Below the pieces are notes generated by a model. The model was not told the DNA's origin. It made no database searches and was given only the letters and a program-made list of their open reading frames with translations. From CAWBRT01 sp963832365 (GTDB lineage Bacteria > Acidobacteriota > Terriglobia > Terriglobales > Acidobacteriaceae), in the NCBI GenBank assembly GCA_963832365.1, contig CAWHUL010000020.1:112710-176709 (forward strand): DNA of 64,000 nucleotides, given 5' to 3'. A program made the translations under genes and the position numbers. This document shows, piece after piece, positions 17,321 through 26,191 of the stretch (within the stretch, counting starts at the first letter, position 1; each line of letters opens with the position of its first letter).

Positions 17321-18901
17321 ATGCCACAAAATAACAGCTTAAAGCTGAAGGAAGACTTTCCTCCGGTGACAACCGCGGAGTGGAACGATGTCGTCGCCAA
17401 AGACCTCAAGGGAGACGCGCCCTCCAAGTTGCTCTGGAAGACCGACGAAGGGATTAACGTTAAGCCCTTCTATCGCGCGGAGGACATCAACGACCTGCAA
17501 TTTCAGCTCGCCAGCGCTCCGGGCGAATTCCCGTTCGTGCGCGGCACGCGCGCGACCAACGACTGGTCCATCCGGCAAACCATCGACTTGCCCGACCCGG
17601 CGCAGGCCAACGCCGCCGCACGTCAGGCGCTTGCCGCCGGAGCAGAGTCAATCGCCTTCGAGATTCTGCCCGAGGGTGCCTTCCTGCGCGGTGTAGCCGT
17701 GCAGAACGCCGAAGACATGCGGCGCTTGATCAAAGGTCTCAATGGCGTCCCGCTCTCGTTTCGCGCTCACCAGGCGGCACGCGCCATCCTCGCACTCTAT
17801 CTTGCCGAACTGAAGGAGCCCGCCAGTGCTACCGGCTCCATCGATTTCGACCCACTTGGCGACCTGCTGCTGGACGGCGCGAGTTCGCGCACACCGCAGG
17901 AGATTTTCGCGGATGCCGCCGAGACCCTGAAATTTGCCGCCGGCAAAGCGCCTCTGCTGCGAACCCTCGCGGTTCGCGCCGGGCAGTATACCGAGGCGGG
18001 AGGCACCGTTGTTCAGGAGCTTGCCTTCGCCCTCGCTACGGGGGTTGAGTACCTTTCCGAGCTCACACGGCACGGGCTCAGCGTCGATCAAGTCTGCTCG
18101 AAAATCTTTTTTGTGTTTGCCTCCGGCAGCAACTACTTTTTCCAGATTGCGAAGCTGCGCGCCTTCCGCATGATGTGGGCGCAGGCGGTCGCGCAGTTTG
18201 AGCCGAAGCAGGCAGACTCGTCCAAGGCAATCGTGGAAAGTGTCACCGCGCGTTGGGGAATCACGGCATACGCCGCTCACAACAATCTGCTGCGCGGGGC
18301 CACCGAAGCGATGTCTGCCGCCCTGGGCGGTAGCGACAGCATCGAAGTCACGCCATTCGACGCCGCTCTGAAGCCCTCTGGCGATTTCTCCCGCCGCATG
18401 GCGCGTAACACCCAGGTCATTCTCAAGCAGGAAGCCTATCTGGATCGCGTCGCCGATCCCGCCGGAGGCTCTTACTATGTGGAGTCGCTGACCGACTCGC
18501 TTGCGCGTGAAGCCTGGAAGCTCTTTCAGGAAGTGGAAGCCAAAGGCGGGCTGCTCAAAGCCATGCAGTCGGGTTTCGTGCAGCAGGAGATTGCTAACGC
18601 CCATCGGCAAAAGGACGAAGCCATCGCGGCGCGCCGCCTCAGTCTGCTGGGAACCAATCAATACCCGGATCATAACGAGCAGGTGCTCGCAACGCTTGAG
18701 CAAAATGCCAATGTCACCGCGCTGCGCAAGTCAGCCTCTGGCGTAAAGCCGGCGTCCTCGTCCGCGGAGTTGGCGCGTCAATTCGCCGATGGCCTGACGC
18801 TTGGCGAGTACTTGGCGCCCGGTGCCGCTGTGTTTACCGTCGAAAAGCTTACGCCCTACCGCGGGGCCGAGCCCTTCGAAGTCTCTGCGGCTGCGCACTG
18901 A
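17321..18901 (+). CDS. mutA: Methylmalonyl-CoA mutase small (beta) subunit, barrel part, truncated by a frameshift
   Basis: The 526 codons to the stop cover the barrel of the non-catalytic mutase subunit: REDFPPV-like opening, WKTDEGINVKPFYRAEDI, RNTQVILKQEAYLDRVADP AGGSYYVESLTD. The natural protein continues: in another frame LRLRTERHAAKTGHRPRVLL follows directly on AEPFE, so one base is extra or missing near 18882-18886. Read through, the gene would span 17321-19313 (about 663 residues), the usual MutA size. Either a sequencing error or a real split explains this; the intact second part favours error. It pairs with MutB at 19318. Confidence 0.88.
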   Translation: MPQNNSLKLKEDFPPVTTAEWNDVVAKDLKGDAPSKLLWKTDEGINVKPFYRAEDINDLQFQLASAPGEFPFVRGTRATNDWSIRQTIDLPDPAQANAAARQALAAGAESIAFEILPEGAFLRGVAVQNAEDMRRLIKGLNGVPLSFRAHQAARAILALYLAELKEPASATGSIDFDPLGDLLLDGASSRTPQEIFADAAETLKFAAGKAPLLRTLAVRAGQYTEAGGTVVQELAFALATGVEYLSELTRHGLSVDQVCSKIFFVFASGSNYFFQIAKLRAFRMMWAQAVAQFEPKQADSSKAIVESVTARWGITAYAAHNNLLRGATEAMSAALGGSDSIEVTPFDAALKPSGDFSRRMARNTQVILKQEAYLDRVADPAGGSYYVESLTDSLAREAWKLFQEVEAKGGLLKAMQSGFVQQEIANAHRQKDEAIAARRLSLLGTNQYPDHNEQVLATLEQNANVTALRKSASGVKPASSSAELARQFADGLTLGEYLAPGAAVFTVEKLTPYRGAEPFEVSAAAH

Positions 18902-19313
18902 GCGGCATGCCGCTAAGACCGGCCACCGTCCGCGTGTGCTTCTGCTGGAGTATGGCGACATCAAGATGCGCAAAGCCCGCGTGGCCTTCAGCACGAACTT
19001 TTTTGCCGCCGCGGGTTTTGAGATTGTTCCCGCCTTCGCCGAGGCCGATCCCGTCGCCGCCGCCCAAGTCATCGCCGAGCGAAAGCCGGAGCTGGTCGTG
19101 CTTTGCAGCGCCGATCAGCAATACCTGCCCATGGCGAGGCCGCTGATCGAAAAACTGAGGCAATCCAAAGCAGTGCCGGTGATCGTTGCCGGTTACCCCA
19201 AAACTGACATCGAACAATTACAGCGGGATGGAGTCGCCGATTTCGTCCACATTCGCAGCAACGCGCTCCAGGTGTTGACGCACTGGCAGCAGCAGTTGGA
19301 AGTGGGGGATTAG
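18886..19313 (+). CDS. mutA: C-terminal B12-domain-like part of the mutase small subunit (other frame)
   Basis: This open stretch is the flavodoxin-like C-terminal domain of MutA: PRVLLLEYGDIKMRKARVAF, FFAAAGFEIVPAF, ELVVLCSADQQYLPMARPL, VPVIVAGYP. The cobalamin-binding DxHxxG of the catalytic subunit is absent (the site reads YGDIKMRKA), as expected for a non-catalytic MutA. If a separate gene were real, GTG at 18936 or ATG at 18966 would be possible starts, but neither has a binding site. It ends 4 bases before the mutB ATG. Confidence 0.75.
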
Positions 19314-19317
19314 CATC

Positions 19318-21516
19318 ATGCGACCTGATTTCAGCAAGATCGATTTCCAATCGAAGGCCAACGGTGGCGCGCGTACCTCGTCCGCCCCAGTCGCATCCGA
19401 GCCCGAGGCGCCTGCTCGCCTCTGGCTTACGCCGGAACATATCGAGGTTCCCGGAGTTCTGAGCCGCCAAGTGCTCGAAGGCATGGAACACCTCGAATAT
19501 GCCGCCGGTGTTCCGCCTTACTTGCGTGGCCCGTACTCGACCATGTACGCCACCCAGCCATGGACGATACGCCAGTATGCCGGCTTCTCTACGGCCGAGG
19601 AATCGAACGCCTTTTACCGGCGCAATCTCGCCGCCGGCCAGAAGGGACTCTCGGTCGCCTTCGATCTGCCGACGCATCGCGGTTATGACAGCGACCACGA
19701 ACGCGTGCCCGGCGATGTGGGCAAGGCCGGCGTTGCCATCGACTCGATTCTCGACATGAAGATCCTCTTCGGCCAGATCCCTCTGGATCAGATGTCGGTG
19801 TCGATGACCATGAACGGCGCGGTGCTGCCCATCATGGCCTTCTTTATCGTTGCCGCCGAAGAGCAGGGCGTGCCGCCGGAGAAGTTGAGCGGAACCATCC
19901 AGAACGACGTGCTCAAGGAGTTCATGGTCCGCAATACCTACATCTATCCGCCCGCGCCTTCGATGCGGATCATCGGCGACATCTTCCGCTACTGCTCGGA
20001 GAAGATGCCGAAGTTCAACTGCATCAGCGTAAGCGGCTACCACATGCAGGAAGCCGGGGCCACCGCCGACCTTGAGCTGGCCTATACGCTCGCCGACGGA
20101 GTCGAATACCTGCGCACCGGCATTAAGGCCGGCCTTTCGGTCGATGACTTCGCGCCGCGCATTTCCTTCTTCTGGGCGATTGGCATGAACCACTTCATGG
20201 AAATCGCCAAGATGCGCGCCGCGCGCGTGCTCTGGGCCAAGCTGGTCAAGCAGTTTGGACCCAAAAACGTGAAGTCCCTGGCGCTGCGCACGCACTCGCA
20301 GACTTCCGGCTGGAGCCTGGCCGCGCAGGACCCGTACAACAATGTGATCCGCACGTGCGTCGAGGCCATGGCCGCGGCCCTGGGCCACACCCAGTCTCTG
20401 CATACGAATTCGTTGGACGAGGCCATCGCGCTGCCGACTGATTTCTCCGCCGGCATCGCGCGCAACACGCAGCTCTACCTCCAGCAGGAGACCGAAATCA
20501 CCCGCGTCGTCGATCCCTGGGCCGGCTCATACTATGTCGAAAAGCTCACCCATGAACTGATTCACCGTGGCTGGGCGCTCATCAGCGAGGTGGAGGAGCT
20601 CGGCGGCATGGTGAAGGCCATCGAGGCGGGCATTCCCAAAATGCGTATCGAGGAAGCCGCCGCGCGCAAGCAGGCTCGCATCGATGCCGGCGTGGACACC
20701 ATCGTCGGAGTCAACGCCTACAGGCTCGAAAAAGAGGCTCCGCTCGCCACCCTCGAAGTGGACAACAGCGCCGTTCGCGACGCCCAGATCCGGCGCCTCG
20801 AAAAGCTTAAGGCGGAGCGCAACGCGGGCGAAGTCGAGTGCGCACTCGCGGCGCTCACCGAATGCGCGCGGACGGGAACCGGCAATCTGCTGGCGCTTGC
20901 CGTCGATGCGGCCCGCAAACGCGCCACCCTGGGCGAAATTTCAGACGCGCTGGAGAAGGTCTTTGGCCGCTATCAGGCGGTCATCCATTCCATCTCGGGC
21001 GTTTACTCGGCGGAGAGCCAAATGGACAAGGAATTTCAGAACGCGCGCCTCATGGCCGACGAGTTCGCCAAAGAGGAAGGTCGCCGGCCCCGAATCCTGG
21101 TGGCCAAGATGGGGCAGGACGGCCACGACCGCGGCGCCAAGGTCATCTCCACGGCATTCGCCGACCTGGGCTTTGACGTCGATATAGGACCGCTCTTCCA
21201 GACTCCGCGCGAGGTGGCGCGCCACGCCGTTGAAAACGACGTGCACGTGCTCGGGGTCTCCACCCTCGCCGGCAGTCACAAGACTCTGGTGCCGCTGGTC
21301 ATCGACGAACTCAAGACGCTGGGCCGCGAAGACATTCTCGTCGTCGTCGGCGGAGTCATTCCGCCGCAGGACTTTCAGTTCCTCTATGACGCCGGAGCGT
21401 CCGGTGTCTTCGGTCCCGGCACCATCATTCCAGTTGCGGCCCAGAAGATTCTGCGCGTGCTGATCAGCGCCGCAGTGGAAGACAAGGTGGACGGCATCGC
21501 GCCCCCGGCAAGGTGA
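19318..21516 (+). CDS. mutB: Methylmalonyl-CoA mutase large (catalytic) subunit
   Basis: A 732-residue B12-dependent isomerase converting (R)-methylmalonyl-CoA and succinyl-CoA. The barrel has GPYSTMYATQPWTIRQYAGF, RGYDSDHERVPGDVGKAGVA and the active-site FTxEFQ-equivalent region. The C-terminal domain starts near residue 595 with the cobalamin His motif MGQDGHDRGAK and continues GPLFQTPREVARHAVEN. Length is normal for MutB. It follows mutA by 4 bases and should form the alpha-beta dimer with it. Confidence 0.97.
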   Translation: MRPDFSKIDFQSKANGGARTSSAPVASEPEAPARLWLTPEHIEVPGVLSRQVLEGMEHLEYAAGVPPYLRGPYSTMYATQPWTIRQYAGFSTAEESNAFYRRNLAAGQKGLSVAFDLPTHRGYDSDHERVPGDVGKAGVAIDSILDMKILFGQIPLDQMSVSMTMNGAVLPIMAFFIVAAEEQGVPPEKLSGTIQNDVLKEFMVRNTYIYPPAPSMRIIGDIFRYCSEKMPKFNCISVSGYHMQEAGATADLELAYTLADGVEYLRTGIKAGLSVDDFAPRISFFWAIGMNHFMEIAKMRAARVLWAKLVKQFGPKNVKSLALRTHSQTSGWSLAAQDPYNNVIRTCVEAMAAALGHTQSLHTNSLDEAIALPTDFSAGIARNTQLYLQQETEITRVVDPWAGSYYVEKLTHELIHRGWALISEVEELGGMVKAIEAGIPKMRIEEAAARKQARIDAGVDTIVGVNAYRLEKEAPLATLEVDNSAVRDAQIRRLEKLKAERNAGEVECALAALTECARTGTGNLLALAVDAARKRATLGEISDALEKVFGRYQAVIHSISGVYSAESQMDKEFQNARLMADEFAKEEGRRPRILVAKMGQDGHDRGAKVISTAFADLGFDVDIGPLFQTPREVARHAVENDVHVLGVSTLAGSHKTLVPLVIDELKTLGREDILVVVGGVIPPQDFQFLYDAGASGVFGPGTIIPVAAQKILRVLISAAVEDKVDGIAPPAR

Positions 21517-21544
21517 GTTAGAAGTCCCGACCGCAGTCTGGCGC

Positions 21545-21574
21545 CCCACATCTGCCGCAGTCAGCAGATGTGGG
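21545..21574 (+). terminator. Hairpin after mutB, terminator-like
   Basis: An 11-bp perfect stem CCCACATCTGC/GCAGATGTGGG (21545-21555 and 21564-21574) with an 8-base loop lies 28 bases after the mutB stop. It is followed by AGTCTTTCCC rather than a clean T run, so termination efficiency is uncertain. Confidence 0.5.
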
Positions 21575-21678
21575 AGTCTTTCCCGGGAGTTTCTCCGCAA
21601 TACACCTACTCTTCAACCGCGTCACAGGGTAAACTCTGAGCCGGAGTTTCTCGCCGTTCGGCGGGGGAGGCTAGCAGA

Positions 21679-23358
21679 ATGTACCGCAGCAAAAAAATTC
21701 TTAATAAGCCCGAGTGGTGCATGAACCGCAGTGTCTTCAAATCACTCGGTTACTCGAACGACGACTTGGACAAGCCGATCATTGGCATCGCCAACGCCTG
21801 GAACGAACTGGTGCCGGGACACGCCAATCTGCGGCAAGTGGCGGAATGGGTTCGCAAAGGCATCTACAAGGCGGGCGGAGCGGTCGCCGAATTCGGCGTA
21901 ATCGGCGCCTGCGACGGCACCGCGCAGGGAAACGTCGGAATGCACTTCATCTTGCCATCGCGGGAGTTGATTGCCAACGATATCGAAGTGATGGTCGAGG
22001 CTCATCAACTGGATGCAATCGTCCTGCTGGGCTCTTGCGACAAGATTGTTCCGGGCATGCTGATGGCTGCCGCGCGGCTGGACATTCCCGCGATTTTTCT
22101 GCCGGGCGGCCCCATGCTGGGCGGCGTGGTCTTTGACAACCGGAAGTCGGATCTGACGACCATGTCTGAAGCCCTGGGCATGCTGAAGAACAACGCCATT
22201 AGCGAAGAGACTTACGAAGGTCTGGAAGATCTCTGCGGGCCGACCTGCGGTTCCTGCGCGTTTCTCGGGACGGCCAACACTATGTGTTGTCTTGCTGAAG
22301 CCCTTGGGATGTCGCTTCCTGGCTCGGCTTTGATTCCGGCGGTCTACGCCGACCGGCTCAGAATCGGCGAAGAAACCGGCAAGGCAATCGTCAATCTGGC
22401 AAAGAACGGGGTGAAGGCCAAGGACATCATTACCCTGGAATCCTTGCGCAACGCGGTGCGCGTCCTGATGGCAATCGGCGGATCGACGAACGCGGTTCTG
22501 CATCTCACGGCGGTGGCGGCGGAGATCGGAATCAGCGCCGAAGAGATGATGAATGTTTACGATTGCACCAGCGAAACCACGCCGCAGGTGGCAAAGGTCA
22601 ATCCCGCATCGAAATACGACATGGAGGATTTCTACAAGGCCGGCGGCATACCCCAGGTCATGCAGGAGATCAAGTCGCTGCTGCACCTTGACTGCCGCAC
22701 TGTAACCGGCGCGACCATCGGTGAAGACCTTGAGCGGTTCCGGGGAAAGTTTCCGGTGAACCGCGAGGTCATCAAGACCATGAGCGAGCCCTTCAACGCG
22801 CTCAAGGGGTTGGCCATCCTGAAGGGCAATCTGGCGCCTGACACAGCGGTGACCAAGCCTGCCGCCATAGATCCTTCGATGTGGAAGTTCACCGGAATCG
22901 CGCGCGTCTTCGACTCTGAGGAGTTGGCCGAAGCAGCCATACTGGATGGGAAGATCAAGCAAGGCGACGTGGTCGTGATTCGCTACGAAGGGCCGAAGGG
23001 CGGCCCCGGCATGCGCGAAATGTACAAGGCCATGAAGTACCTCTACGGCATGGGACTGGCGAAAAAGACTGCACTTATTACCGATGGCCGCTTCTCCGGA
23101 ACCAATAATGGATGTTTCGTCGGGCACATTTCGCCGGAAGCCGCCGAAGGCGGACCCTTAGCGATCGTCGTCGACGGCGATACAATTACCATCGACATTC
23201 CGGGTAAGACCTTGCAGTTGCACGTGAGCGAGGAGGAGATCGCGTCTCGCTTGAAAACCTGGAAGAGACCAAAGCCCAAGTTCACCAAAGGCTATCTGGG
23301 TCTATACACGAAATTGGCGTCGTCGGCCGCCAGCGGCGCGATTCTGCGGCTGGAATAG
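21679..23358 (+). CDS. IlvD/Edd family dehydratase
   Basis: A 559-residue member of the dihydroxy-acid/phosphogluconate/sugar-acid dehydratase family. It shows GSCDKIVPGMLMAAARLDIP, CGPTCGSCAFLGTANTMCC (iron-sulphur Cys) and TDGRFSGTNNGCFVGHISPE (C-terminal active site). A second, more typical ilvD is at 51804. Its position between mutB and meaB, behind GGGGGAGG, hints at a role other than branched-chain synthesis, for example a sugar acid or 2-methylcitrate-type substrate, but the sequence does not decide this. It reads MYRSKKILNKPEWCMNRSVF at the start, slightly different from canonical IlvD. Confidence 0.85.
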   Translation: MYRSKKILNKPEWCMNRSVFKSLGYSNDDLDKPIIGIANAWNELVPGHANLRQVAEWVRKGIYKAGGAVAEFGVIGACDGTAQGNVGMHFILPSRELIANDIEVMVEAHQLDAIVLLGSCDKIVPGMLMAAARLDIPAIFLPGGPMLGGVVFDNRKSDLTTMSEALGMLKNNAISEETYEGLEDLCGPTCGSCAFLGTANTMCCLAEALGMSLPGSALIPAVYADRLRIGEETGKAIVNLAKNGVKAKDIITLESLRNAVRVLMAIGGSTNAVLHLTAVAAEIGISAEEMMNVYDCTSETTPQVAKVNPASKYDMEDFYKAGGIPQVMQEIKSLLHLDCRTVTGATIGEDLERFRGKFPVNREVIKTMSEPFNALKGLAILKGNLAPDTAVTKPAAIDPSMWKFTGIARVFDSEELAEAAILDGKIKQGDVVVIRYEGPKGGPGMREMYKAMKYLYGMGLAKKTALITDGRFSGTNNGCFVGHISPEAAEGGPLAIVVDGDTITIDIPGKTLQLHVSEEEIASRLKTWKRPKPKFTKGYLGLYTKLASSAASGAILRLE

Positions 23359-23379
23359 CGAGGTTCCAGAGTTGGCGTA

Positions 23380-23485
23380 TCCTTCCAAGGAAGCGGAGCG
23401 AAGTAGAGGGATCTGGTGTTTCTTCCCGAAGCGCAACACAAGATTCCTCGACTCGCGCTCAGGGTCGCTCGCTCGGAATGACGAT
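23380..23485. repeat. Dispersed-repeat-like intergenic sequence
   Basis: The reverse complement contains GTCATTCCGAGCGAGCGACC and GCGAGTCGAGGAATC, the style of the GTCATTCCGAGCGnAGCGAGGAATC repeats common between genes in many Acidobacteria and other phyla. It lies in the 233-base gap before meaB. A related short copy is at 32267-32295. Copy number elsewhere in the genome cannot be seen. Confidence 0.5.
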
Positions 23486-23550
23486 CATCTATTGGGATAC
23501 AGCATCTCTGGGACATCGAGCAAAAGAGGATAGACGGTAACCTTCGATCT

Positions 23551-23573
23551 CGAAACTTGAAACTTGAAACTTC
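23551..23573. repeat. GAAACTT repeat, copy 1
   Basis: Three tandem heptamers of the GAAACTT type in the gap just before meaB. The same motif recurs at 28591-28615, 28702-28721 and 29193-29220, always between genes of this cluster. Confidence 0.6.
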
Positions 23574-23591
23574 TTTGAACGGAGTTTTCGA

Positions 23592-24656
23592 TTGCCTCCT
23601 GGGGATGAAACGCTTTTCGTTCGGCCAGGCGTCGATCAGCCTGCGGACATCAGGTCCACGGGCGTGCGCCGCCGCCGCCGTCTGACGCTCACCGAGTACG
23701 TCGAAGGCATTCTTCGCGGCGATCGCATCGTGCTCGCCAGGGCCATCACGCTCATCGAAAGCTCACGCGGCGAAGACGCCGAATTGTCTCAGCAAATTAT
23801 CGACGATTGCCTGCCCCGGTCGGGCGATTCGATTCGCGTCGGCATCACAGGCGTCCCTGGCGCGGGCAAGAGTACTTTCATCGAGGCGCTGGGAAATTAC
23901 CTGATCGGCAAGGGGAACCGCGTCGCCGTGCTCGCCGTCGATCCCAGCAGTGAGCGCTCCGGCGGCAGCATCCTCGGCGACAAGACCCGCATGGAGCGGC
24001 TCGCCAACAGCGAAATGGCATTCATACGCCCTTCGCCCGCAGGCGGCTCGCTCGGCGGTGTTGCCCGTCGCACCCGCGAGTCAATGATCCTCTGCGAAGC
24101 CGCCGGCTTTCGTACCGTGCTCATCGAAACCGTGGGAGTAGGCCAGTCGGAGACGCTCGTTCACGGCATGGTCGACTTTTTCCTGCTGCTCATGATCTCC
24201 GGTGCTGGCGACGAACTCCAGGGCATCAAGCGCGGAATCATCGAGATGGCTGACCTGCTCGCCATCAACAAGGCCGATGGAGATAACGTCAGGGCTGCCG
24301 ATCGTGCAAGGCGCGAATTGGAGCAGTCTTTGCACCTGTTTCCGGCGCGCGAAAGCGGTTGGACGCCGCAGGCTGTTACCTGCTCGGCTGCCACCGGCGA
24401 AGGCATCTCCGGTGTCTGGGATGCCGTGCTGCACCACCGCGCGCAAATGCAAGTCAGCGGCTGGTTCGACCAGAACCGGCGGCAGCAGCGGCAAACCTGG
24501 CTGCGCGAAGCCGTGCGCAATCAGTTGCTCGAACAGTTCCGGCACGACGAGCGCGTCAAAGCCGCTCTGCCGGGAATCGAACAGACCGTGCGCGAAGGCG
24601 GGCTCTCACCCACGAGCGCCGCCAAAGCGCTGATCGAAAAATTCAGGGGCAAGTAG
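23592..24656 (+). CDS. meaB: Methylmalonyl-CoA mutase-associated G-protein chaperone (MeaB/ArgK)
   Basis: A 354-residue SIMIBI GTPase that protects and reloads the B12 mutase. The P-loop GVPGAGKSTFIEALG is near residue 95, followed by VLAVDPSSERSGGSILGDKTRM (switch region), FIRPSPAGGSLGG, VETVGVGQSE and the NKADG specificity motif. The start is TTG at 23592 with CGGAG upstream. The position downstream of mutAB is the standard neighbourhood. Older annotations call it ArgK, lysine/arginine/ornithine transport ATPase, which is not its main role. Confidence 0.93.
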   Translation: MPPGDETLFVRPGVDQPADIRSTGVRRRRRLTLTEYVEGILRGDRIVLARAITLIESSRGEDAELSQQIIDDCLPRSGDSIRVGITGVPGAGKSTFIEALGNYLIGKGNRVAVLAVDPSSERSGGSILGDKTRMERLANSEMAFIRPSPAGGSLGGVARRTRESMILCEAAGFRTVLIETVGVGQSETLVHGMVDFFLLLMISGAGDELQGIKRGIIEMADLLAINKADGDNVRAADRARRELEQSLHLFPARESGWTPQAVTCSAATGEGISGVWDAVLHHRAQMQVSGWFDQNRRQQRQTWLREAVRNQLLEQFRHDERVKAALPGIEQTVREGGLSPTSAAKALIEKFRGK

Positions 24657-24687
24657 GCCCGATTAGCAAGGCCGTCCGGAGGCCGCC

Positions 24688-25572
24688 ATGACTGACTCCA
24701 AGCGGTACTCACCAAGAATCGTATCTTTCGGACTTCTCGGCGCACTCCTCCTGCTCGCATCCTGCACGTCCAAGCCGAAGGAGCCGAAGGATGTCCGGCG
24801 CTATCCCATCGAGGGTAAGGTCATCGCCGTCGACGCACCGAAAAAAGAGATCACGCTGCAACACAAAGAAATCCCCGGATACATGGCGGGCATGACAATG
24901 CCATTCCGCGTTCAGGACGAATGGGTCTTCAACGTCGCGCGGGCGGGAGATGAGTTGCACGGAACCCTGGCCGTCGGCGCCGACCGGGCTTATATCACTG
25001 ACATCTCGATCAACCAGAACGCGGCGACCGCAGCCGGCAGTTCGACTTCGCAGGCACACTTGCCGGACATCGGCGAAGCGGTGCCCGACTTCTCGTTCGT
25101 GGATCAGAATGGCCGCCGCGTGCACCTTCATCAGTTCCGCGGCAAGCCCTTATTGCTGACCTTCATCTACACCCGCTGTCCGCTGCCGGACTTCTGCATT
25201 CGCATGAGTAACAATTTCGGGCAGCTTGCCAGAAATCTGAAGCAGGCTACCCCGGCTGCGTATGGCCGGTTGCAGCTACTCAGTATCAGCATCGATCCGG
25301 AATACGATAAGCCGGCCGTCCTGATGCGCTACGGGAAGACGTACGCCGGTGACATCGATCCGAAATTCGAGCACTGGCTATTCGTCTCCGGTACAGCGGC
25401 TGAGACTCGCAAGGCCGCCGATTTTTTTGGACTGGCTTACGTCCCCGAAGGTGGACAGATCGTGCACTCGCTGCGCACCGTGCTGGTCGCGCCCGACGGC
25501 AAGATTGCAGCGCAATACTCAGGCAACGACTGGACGCCCGCCGAGGTTGAGACTGAGCTGAAGAAGCTCTGA
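24688..25572 (+). CDS. Sco1/SenC-type thioredoxin-fold lipoprotein with N-terminal CusF-like copper domain
   Basis: A 294-residue lipoprotein: signal with lipobox LLLASCTS (lipidated Cys near residue 26). A CusF-like domain covers about residues 32-110, with HKEIPGYMAGMTMPF carrying the His and Met copper ligands. A Sco domain follows from about residue 125, with the metal Cys pair in TRCPLPDFC and the distal His in IVHSLRTVLVAPDG. Sco proteins deliver copper to the CuA site of cytochrome oxidase. The Cys spacing is CX5C instead of the CX3C of classical Sco1. Nothing nearby encodes an oxidase. Confidence 0.85.
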   Translation: MTDSKRYSPRIVSFGLLGALLLLASCTSKPKEPKDVRRYPIEGKVIAVDAPKKEITLQHKEIPGYMAGMTMPFRVQDEWVFNVARAGDELHGTLAVGADRAYITDISINQNAATAAGSSTSQAHLPDIGEAVPDFSFVDQNGRRVHLHQFRGKPLLLTFIYTRCPLPDFCIRMSNNFGQLARNLKQATPAAYGRLQLLSISIDPEYDKPAVLMRYGKTYAGDIDPKFEHWLFVSGTAAETRKAADFFGLAYVPEGGQIVHSLRTVLVAPDGKIAAQYSGNDWTPAEVETELKKL

Positions 25573-25703
25573 ACAGCCGCTCGCCTCGGTGCATGCAACG
25601 TACGCTGCCGATTGTGGAATAATAATGCTCGTGCGTGTTTGGAGTTCCCGGCGACGGCCGCTTTTTCCGTTGCCTTGGGGCAGTTCGACGAGGGCCGATC
25701 AGC

Positions 25704-25979
25704 ATGGAAGAACGCGAATTTTACGACGAGCGGCAAGAAACCAGGAAGACCACTCTGACATGTCCGCATTGCCGGCAGAGCGCCGAGTACGATCTCTCTT
25801 GGATGGTGCGTACCAAAAAGCGCAGCCTGTCGCCGCGCGCCGACGAGCGCGACCGGGCGAGGTTTGCCAAGGCCCGCTCCTACATGGTGCGGCGCGAGGA
25901 CTTGATGGGCTGCAAGAATGTTCGCTGCCGCAAACGCTTTGAAGTTTCCGGCGTACAGTCGGTCGCCTTCCTGGATTAG
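25704..25979 (+). CDS. Small zinc-ribbon-like hypothetical protein
   Basis: A 91-residue basic protein with two Cys pairs, TCPHCRQS near residue 17 and GCKNVRCRKRF near residue 72, which could together bind one zinc ion. The central stretch (RTKKRSLSPRADERDRARF) is highly charged. The family was not recognised. The ATG at 25704 is chosen over the earlier in-frame start at 25635, which has no supporting site. It stands alone between the Sco gene and etfB. Confidence 0.6.
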   Translation: MEEREFYDERQETRKTTLTCPHCRQSAEYDLSWMVRTKKRSLSPRADERDRARFAKARSYMVRREDLMGCKNVRCRKRFEVSGVQSVAFLD

Positions 25980-26191
25980 CGATTCGGGTGCCCCATTCAA
26001 GCGTAGCTTGGGTGGCGGTGGTGTTTTTGAGAGTTGCTCTTCTTTTCGATATACTCGTCGGGTCGCGGTCTGTGCTCTCGGCGGGCCTGCATTGTCCATT
26101 CTTTCTGTCATTCGACCTGTTCCAGCGGAGTCGCCCACGGTGAGTTTTTGGGCTTCCACTCTCGCCGGAGCCAGTGGAGAGAGGTGCTCGG

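Noticed and set aside
19069..20403. 444-codon minus-strand ORF opposite mutA/mutB
   Set aside because: Antisense shadow; mutB on the plus strand has complete family motifs.
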